Positions 36,501 to 39,260 of a DNA stretch of 39,260 nucleotides are shown here, piece after piece. The position numbers were made by a program, and so were the translations under genes. Positions within the stretch are counted from its first letter, which is position 1. Every line of letters starts with the position of its first letter. Location: positions 1 through 39,260 of the forward strand of contig JAGQOY010000045.1 in assembly GCA_020427005.1 (NCBI GenBank), in the 5' to 3' direction. A model generated the notes under the pieces. That model searched no databases and had not been told where the DNA came from. It worked only from the letters and a program-made list of their open reading frames with translations. The stretch is from Planctomycetales bacterium. GTDB taxonomy: Bacteria > Planctomycetota > Planctomycetia > Pirellulales > Pirellulaceae.

Positions 36501-38912
36501 GATCGATTCCGATGGGGTCAATGTGGTGAGCACACGTGCGGTGAAGCCAGGTGCAAGCGGCAAAGCAGAAGTGAAGCTAATAGCCGTGTCCGGCGTAGAA
36601 ACGATCACCGGAGCATGGTTTCCAGCGACCGGCTGAACACTTACGTAAAATCTCTGCGTAGCTTCACCGCCCTGATTGTCAACGACGCCGATGGTAACGG
36701 GGACTGCATTGAGTCCTGTCGAGGAAATGGTCGCAGCGATCGACGTGCTGTCATAAACAAAACCACCGGTTCCAACGCCAACCACGAAGTCAATGGTGTC
36801 TCCCGCAGTGACGCTGCGTGAAACTGTGGGAAGCCTAGACTCGCTGCCGACTCCATTGACCGTACCGGAGAATAGCGTTTGCCCGTTGTGCAGGACATAA
36901 ACATCCGTAGTCGCTCCCGCACTAAAGTCGATATTGCCGAACGTGGCCGCGATTTGCACGCTGCCAGTGATAGGAGCGGTCCATCGTACTACGGACTGTT
37001 GCCCCAGTTGGCCTGGATGAAAGCTTAGCTGACCCGGCTGCCAAATGATGTTCAGGTTGCTATGAATAACTTGGTCAGTACCATTGTGTGCCACACTAGG
37101 CGCACCGGCCGAGATAATCGCTGGGTCATCCCAAACGTCCAAACCCTGAACCTGCGATTGATTGGGATACACGTTCAACGTTGCGCCAAGGGTTGCTGTC
37201 CAACCGTAGCTCCAGTCGCTAACAGCGTTGACATGTGGCGAAAAGTCGCGCGCTGCATCCCAGGTGCGCGTCGTGGCCTCAGGCGTCCAAGTGATACTTC
37301 CCGTCTGGGAGTCGACCTGCATTCCAGGCGGACCATCCAACATGCTAAACGTTACAGGGTCGTCGTCTTCATCGCGGGCCGTAGCTTGGTAGATGTACTC
37401 CGAGCCCAAATTTGCATCAACGACCGGAGTGGAGGTAAAAACCGGTGGACGATTTGGCGGAGGATCGATTACCGTTAGGTTGAATCGTTGCTCGGCGATT
37501 CCTCCGCGGCCATCCTCGACTCTCACTGACACACTATGCGATCCCACGTCCGATGCACTTGGTATCCACAATAACGAGTGACCATCAAAGATGTTGGGAC
37601 CCGACAATAACGAATAGCTCAGGCTGTCGCCATCCGGATCGGTTGCATCCAAAGTGTAAGCATAGGTATGCCCAACGACCGCCTCAGTGATGGCCTGGCT
37701 GACAATTTCGGGAGGACGATTGAGCTGGCCAAAAACGGCCACATCGTAGGTAAACTGAACTGCGTTGGGATCCTTGAACAACAACTGCTGCACAGCCGTG
37801 ACGTCGTGGGAGCCAAACACGCCTTGCGCGTCATTCCAATCCAAGTTGAAATAGGGCAAGCCTGAAGGCGTGAATCCGTCCGCGTTAGACAAACCAATGG
37901 TCGGATCGCTTAAGTGATCAATAACGGCCACTAGCGGGCCCTTTACCGAGTAGTTGCCGGAATTGCGAACGGCAAAATCGGTTTGCAGAATTCCATCTAG
38001 TGGATCAAATGACGTTCGACCATATTCTGTCGACATGCTGGGCGTCACATCCGACAAAAGACCAAAGTCGATTGGTGCCTCTATTTGAACGCGCCCTGAG
38101 CCTGCCGGATGAATTCCAGCTGGTGTACCTAGTGCCTCGTTGATCACTTTAAAATTGGAAATCTGGACCGAAGTCGCCGAGTCGGAATCGTTATTGACCA
38201 ACCGCAATATCAGTTTGGCTTTGGTACCAGGTGCAATATTATGTAAATCGACCTTCAGGTGATTGCCACTGTACTGTGCATTGACTCCAACGCTTGCGAC
38301 TTGGCCTTCGCTGAAATTGAAAAATGCATCGCGCGAGCCTGCGACCGTATGCACCAAAGATGTTCCTTGTTCATCCACTAATGCCGCTTCAAATGCATCG
38401 TTGATAAAGTCGTCCGATGTGTCAAATACAAGGTTTCTAAATTCAATATCCAATGCTGATGGTGCGTTCGGTACGATGATGTCCGCAGCAATTTGGGATT
38501 CAAAGGAATGGCTCTCAACCAAACGCGGATTACAAGTCCCAGAAGAATCAGTGATGGGGCGAATGATTCCTCCGGAATTCGTGAAACGAATTCCCGATGT
38601 ATACCTGTCTGCATTGAGTGCATTGATAATTCGCAGCGCGTCGTTGGGTGCAACAAACCCATCGCACGACACGTCCAATCCGTATGTATTGGATATTTCT
38701 GGACCTGGTATTGGTAAAAGCCCTGTGTCCGCTGCTCCATATTTGGGACCATTGAGCTCGTTGATAATGATCAACGCGTCGATTGGAGTGACAAACGTAT
38801 CGCCATTAACATCTTCCCGCTGCAAAAAGTTATGCCAGCTTACGACCGAGAGTACTCGACGATCTTCGAGTTGTTCTGGAGCCAGGAGACGTCGTATTCG
38901 ATTTCGTTTCAA
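27594..38912 (-). CDS. Giant Rhs/YD-repeat protein with dockerin N-terminus
   Basis: A 3772-residue predicted exported protein. The basic N-terminus contains LEDRR (15-19), the planctomycete export-associated signature, then two dockerin-like calcium loops (DVNGDTFVTPIDALIII and SCDGFVAPNDALRII; about 35-100). Cadherin/He_PIG-like modules (N-x-P-P/A-x-I...DxDGDxL) occur from about 390, interrupted by an NHL-like propeller (about 774-1071) and an SdrD B-like module (about 1365-1440); seven more lie in tandem (about 1448-2085). Two Ig-like modules follow. From about 2285 the RHS-type N-region begins (ITRTYDTLSADQDGELGYGW), and YD repeats run about 2500-3315. The RHS core (DRLGSTRVILDE, YLRARYYSVESNRFLSRD, LIDPSGH) ends at His3525. 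The last 247 residues contain HELGH (3678-3682). The TTG at 38912 is the only start before an in-frame stop. No Shine-Dalgarno is seen. Export and processing are inferred. Confidence 0.88.
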   Translation of the reverse strand: MKRNRIRRLLAPEQLEDRRVLSVVSWHNFLQREDVNGDTFVTPIDALIIINELNGPKYGAADTGLLPIPGPEISNTYGLDVSCDGFVAPNDALRIINALNADRYTSGIRFTNSGGIIRPITDSSGTCNPRLVESHSFESQIAADIIVPNAPSALDIEFRNLVFDTSDDFINDAFEAALVDEQGTSLVHTVAGSRDAFFNFSEGQVASVGVNAQYSGNHLKVDLHNIAPGTKAKLILRLVNNDSDSATSVQISNFKVINEALGTPAGIHPAGSGRVQIEAPIDFGLLSDVTPSMSTEYGRTSFDPLDGILQTDFAVRNSGNYSVKGPLVAVIDHLSDPTIGLSNADGFTPSGLPYFNLDWNDAQGVFGSHDVTAVQQLLFKDPNAVQFTYDVAVFGQLNRPPEIVSQAITEAVVGHTYAYTLDATDPDGDSLSYSLLSGPNIFDGHSLLWIPSASDVGSHSVSVRVEDGRGGIAEQRFNLTVIDPPPNRPPVFTSTPVVDANLGSEYIYQATARDEDDDPVTFSMLDGPPGMQVDSQTGSITWTPEATTRTWDAARDFSPHVNAVSDWSYGWTATLGATLNVYPNQSQVQGLDVWDDPAIISAGAPSVAHNGTDQVIHSNLNIIWQPGQLSFHPGQLGQQSVVRWTAPITGSVQIAATFGNIDFSAGATTDVYVLHNGQTLFSGTVNGVGSESRLPTVSRSVTAGDTIDFVVGVGTGGFVYDSTSIAATISSTGLNAVPVTIGVVDNQGGEATQRFYVSVQPVAGNHAPVIVSTPDTAISFTSALPLAPGFTARVLTTLTPSESISGMAVSTDGKLYFSNLSGPIYQEDLATGEVSVLMNSGLVTPVRMVVPNGSPFGSDLLHADLNAGPTNQGTVFRTDRITGVSTAILVGATQRSVGDAFGVALGRGSFGNDLYVMDLQGISSEVPLLERITPSGQVSIFAEGGPWTTESLPGHIEFSPSGPYGNYLFVADQASHTIWRVDDRGRISEFLTSETISPVSLRFSPGGRFGTYLYALESSGRIVRIDADGLVLPFSQAIRGVDPSTSFFPDMAFDPLQEKLYVGLNNQIYEVSASDIAGFTYDVQAVDADGDTLTYRLIDGPAGMQFESGSTKLAWMPTPAEAGLQHVILAVEDGRGGVSQQDFTIVVDINAGSIRGAVLNDPTGDGRNLQIVDATVRGDANPWLAGMPDGSVDPGGDVAPDRSPAEVNGLVLTPGESITVLAYGGFDFGGSPPKDGPDGDLTAAFIAHYNGAINGVSNVVMPANALAGVFLGPDAPNLSPAPNLLSFTTGGNVPNGINYLSLAPALKQVFFIGDGHTQDGTTQQIIIPEGATRLFLGSMDGFGWYNNSGSITARVTFTTHTLVGLPGQTVYLDQNDNGQLDVGEASILTNERGEYRFAGLATGNYVVRQELAQGWRQTSPPDNGSRQVPLATSQSASGIDFGNASELSLNRNPVITAPPPTSVTAGDLLRHSLEARDLDADPLEYDLVVHPDGMTIHPTLGVLAWRPGVADVGVNDVIVRVRDGRGGLALEAFRITVYAANSAPTITSRPSGPVSFGVLYRYAVRAQDADGDTLTFGLEGAIGNMQIDNGTGVFTWLPTQEEFGWHRLTVLATDPVGNQARQTIDLQVTFLPNRAPVINSKPREQVRLGNKYLYAIEATDPDGEPLSYWLDLAPAGMTIDAQGLVSWTPNGAQLGENAVNLRVTDGRGAEKSQSFTVSVRSQTSNRAPVITSTAPPAATVGREYRYSLAATDADDDTLAYSLEKGPLGMSLDALSGTLRWTPTAEQLGTQQVTLRVSDTAGGSTTQTFDVSVRGSNLPPEISSSPITAAAVGRAYTYRLQASDPEGRPLTYALANKSGNMSIDASGVVQWTPVDSEIGNVTVRIRISDDLGAIVEQSYMVVVSAAAPNQPPAITSQPLLVATVGQTYQYQLTASDSDGDPIRFALLEFPDGMSIDDTSGLIHFTSDQEGVGRVTALAEDQYGGEARQSFEVVVSSSNLPPEIISSPNTKLPSGVTYRYDLQARDPNVDPLTYALVTGPIGMSMDSEGRITWKTESTDIGSRHVKLMVSDDRGLSALQEFDLDFVPDTEAPQIRIQVSSNPIALDDTLVIRVQATDNVALSSLDVSVGGIPVALDIQGRASVLMSQAGSVQVAAIAKDPAGNTKRQTTDVLVIDANISEAPNVDLASPAEDATITSPSDVIGTVQDVNLVSWSLEVAAFDSGNFKQIARGTNQVSNGKLATFDPTLLQNDSYILRLTALNAGGLSSSIETIVNVSGNLKLGNFTLSYTDLSIPVAGIPITITRTYDTLSADQDGELGYGWKLAFRDVDLRTNLPNTGDEFGGLYTPFRDGTRVYVTLPGGQREGYTFRPKAVGLFDPYQRERDVPPGFQSGNGLNSVYFVPYFVPDKGVTTSLTVRRLQLSKQGNEYFQFGGGLPYNPADPSIGRGAYELTTKEGIKFRIDGTTSALVSISDRNGNAIHFAENEISSPNGETIKFERDARNRIIAVIDPNGQSFQYKYDQAGDLIRVIDREGNATQFHYSAALPHYVDSVTDPLGRIGTRVEYDEQGRISRTLDPLGNASTVVHDLAHSAEIVSDALGNSTTFQYDEQGNVTVQVDAMGGVTTRTFDENNNVISERDPLGNLRSASFDDRGNLLTGTDALGNVTFYTYNAFGQLVSLSDAQGNTASNSYDASGNNISSTDALGNKTARTFDSVGNTLSIMDALGNTTQLVYTAAGKIARTSDAYGHVSTSEYDSRGNRLKSATTVTVADGVKPVVVSISYTASGLPALRTDPNGATIERVYDAADNLLATIDSIGRRIDYVYDDRGQLIKTEYPDGTSTSSRFDVLGREISTTDRLGRTTNYTFDALGRQTSATDSDGATTRTEYDAVGHVIAITDPLGNTTRYEYDAVGHQVAVINALNERTSVTFDTIGRPISTTDPLGHTTRHIYDVLGREIETIFADGSTLAFQYDANGQLVALIDQNGSATHYVFDKLGNLIETIDALGQRSFTLYDELGRMTSQTDANGHTIGQEYDDKGRLVATILPMGESSKTTYDGLGRVLTATDANGQTVSFVYDNNDRLIARRYSDGSTEQFTYNSQGQKASTTNANGTTLFQYDSAGRLTLETQPDGQFIRYTYDLGGNVTSITDSFGTVNYSYDKLNRLQSVTDRFGQVTSYKYDAAGNRIETILPNGVTQRYEYDALNRLVAWQATNAGGVIIQSTYSLDPAGNVLSERTVSSAGTTEHTFAYDRLQRVSFESIVGQTSTPHTISYQYDAVGNIVSLVDSEHGETFRSYDANDQIGSEISGGVFTTYLYDQNGNLISKFISETNEVTEVTYHWDVLNRLLGSDITSLSGVSHVEYTYDNDGNRTSQTVDGTETRFLNDSSSGLSNVLLEYTPAGEVSAAYTRGQGLISMWRSAESSFYLSDRLGSTRVILDEAGTITDRYDYSAYGSPIMHIGTTSNPFRFAGQQLDSSLNAYYLRARYYSVESNRFLSRDTNVGRQELPLSWNRYLYSQGNPTNLIDPSGHEPGGLAQTSITTAAFGLLTQVATSVSISALTHHALGSEYTKSTFLLDIALGAIGWGVVGGLYKSVHFATPAARAASAEELQALATQVKTVAASDKFRSGVLSKFGEISENQWAEFINKLDDLTYNFQALGAYYHGDAFQIGFVFTGREAAIRHELGHVLDSVINPTLFTSIQGIPAWRALPTIVDTELAAFSAQGVPGFARSSYAYLTAVVNVVGQWKLIFGVGAGVNRLITQQYYETGFAQNLQSR
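27597..28337 (-). other. C-terminal tip domain with zinc-peptidase-like motif
   Basis: This encodes residues 3526-3772 of the Rhs-like protein, after the conserved LIDPSGH end of the RHS core, the place where Rhs and polymorphic toxins carry their variable effector. A hydrophobic stretch (about 3530-3590) is followed by a domain with REAAIRHELGHVLDS, an HExxH zinc-metallopeptidase motif (His3678, Glu3679, His3682). Glu3711 in DTELAAFSAQ is a possible third ligand, by analogy with lethal-factor-like metallopeptidases. Peptidase activity and toxicity are inferred; nothing in the sequence names a target. Confidence 0.6.
28970..31410 (-). repeat. YD-repeat coding tract
   Basis: This part of the giant gene encodes dozens of consecutive copies of a roughly 21-residue unit of the form YDxxGRxxxxTDxxGxxTxYxYD. 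In Rhs and Tc toxins such units wind into a hollow beta-cage that encloses the C-terminal part. The DNA has diverged between copies and is not a perfect tandem repeat. Boundaries are approximate. Confidence 0.8.
32660..34575 (-). repeat. Seven tandem cadherin-like module repeats
   Basis: Seven modules of about 90 residues start at roughly 34570, 34290, 34015, 33745, 33475, 33205 and 32930, spaced 270-280 bp apart. Each opens with N-x-x-P-x-I-x-S and contains a calcium-type D-x-D-G-D-x-L, then GM/NM-x-I/M-D and a W-T-P or similar strand. They resemble He_PIG/cadherin-like modules and probably form a rigid calcium-dependent stalk. Confidence 0.8.
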
Positions 38913-39260
38913 GCGGCGAAGATTGGACTGGTTCTTGATGATTAGATTCCTTTGCTGTGGACGGGCTCAATATTCAACTAAAGCCAATCCACGAGCAATT
39001 GAACTAAGCAATCCTTACCGATAATTAATAATGCAGCTCCATATTCAGATTTTGCGAGAGATATTTTTGCAGCGTGATAAGAATACCACCAATAGTTAGC
39101 CCGCCATAACACTGTTTGATCAGTCTTTTGCACGGCGCGGCGCAGAAGCCACACCTCTAGCAAGTCTTACCCGCTACTTTCTTTTAGAGCAAACTTCACA
39201 GAAGAGTAGCGACTTTTCGCCCATTTGATCAATGATTTCCTTGAAAACACACGCTCACGT
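38913..39260. promoter_or_regulatory. Upstream region of the giant Rhs-like gene, with repeat copy C
   Basis: No gene is supported in these 348 bases. The AT-rich segment around 39020-39050 on the minus strand could hold the promoter, but no clear -35/-10 pair was assigned. From 39186 to the window end lies the fourth copy of the 90-bp repeat. Confidence 0.45.
39186..39260 (+). repeat. 90-bp repeat copy C, cut by window end
   Basis: AGAGCAAACTTCACAGAAGAG...CCATTTGATCAATGATTTCC...AAAACACACGCT matches the other copies over the 75 bases available. Whether the hairpin element follows cannot be seen. Orientation is the same as copies A and B. Confidence 0.88.

Overview
The window looks like chromosomal DNA from a planctomycete of the Pirellula/Rhodopirellula group. 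The evidence is: two giant exported proteins with the 'LEDRR/MEDRR' N-terminal signature and dockerin-like calcium repeats, a PEP-CTERM-type protein, an ECF sigma factor followed by a membrane Ser/Thr kinase, a formylglycine-type sulfatase, a fused sucrose-phosphate synthase/phosphatase, and heavy-metal efflux adaptors with extra metal-binding domains. Species cannot be named from sequence reading alone. No tRNA, rRNA, CRISPR array or transposase gene was seen.

Layout. (1) 76-6930, minus strand: a 2058-residue mosaic surface protein with a C-terminal dockerin, then a short secreted protein that ends just after a PEP motif. (2) 7213-10059, plus strand: ECF sigma factor and transmembrane Ser/Thr kinase, divergent from the surface-protein unit and possibly its regulators. 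(3) 10543-14801: amylosucrase (plus) and bifunctional sucrose-phosphate synthase/phosphatase (minus), convergent, forming a sucrose-making and sucrose-using pair. (4) 15043-24454: a copper/silver-type efflux locus with CusA-like pump and CusB-like adaptor (minus), a secreted protein with 18 cysteines (minus), a TolC-like outer-membrane lipoprotein (plus) and a small lipoprotein with a Cys-rich metal-binding-like domain (plus). (5) 24573-27287, minus: sulfatase and Kelch-repeat protein. (6) 27594-38912, minus: a 3772-residue chimera with a planctomycete export/dockerin N-terminus, cadherin-like modules, a long YD-repeat tract, an RHS core and a C-terminal domain with an HELGH zinc-peptidase-like motif.

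The most unusual structure is a dispersed repeat whose unit is exactly 90 bp in all three complete copies (20991-21080 inverted; 23658-23747; 27472-27561); a fourth copy runs off the window end (39186-39260). The copies sit at the boundaries between gene modules 4, 5 and 6. Two of them continue into a second element containing a strong hairpin, and these two lie in inverted orientation on either side of the Cys-rich/TolC gene pair. Inverting that segment would place the TolC gene in line with cusB-cusA. The giant Rhs-like gene is bracketed by two direct copies. These are testable candidates for recombination-driven module shuffling. The Rhs-like chimera with its peptidase-like tip and no recognisable immunity gene is the best candidate for an undescribed system.
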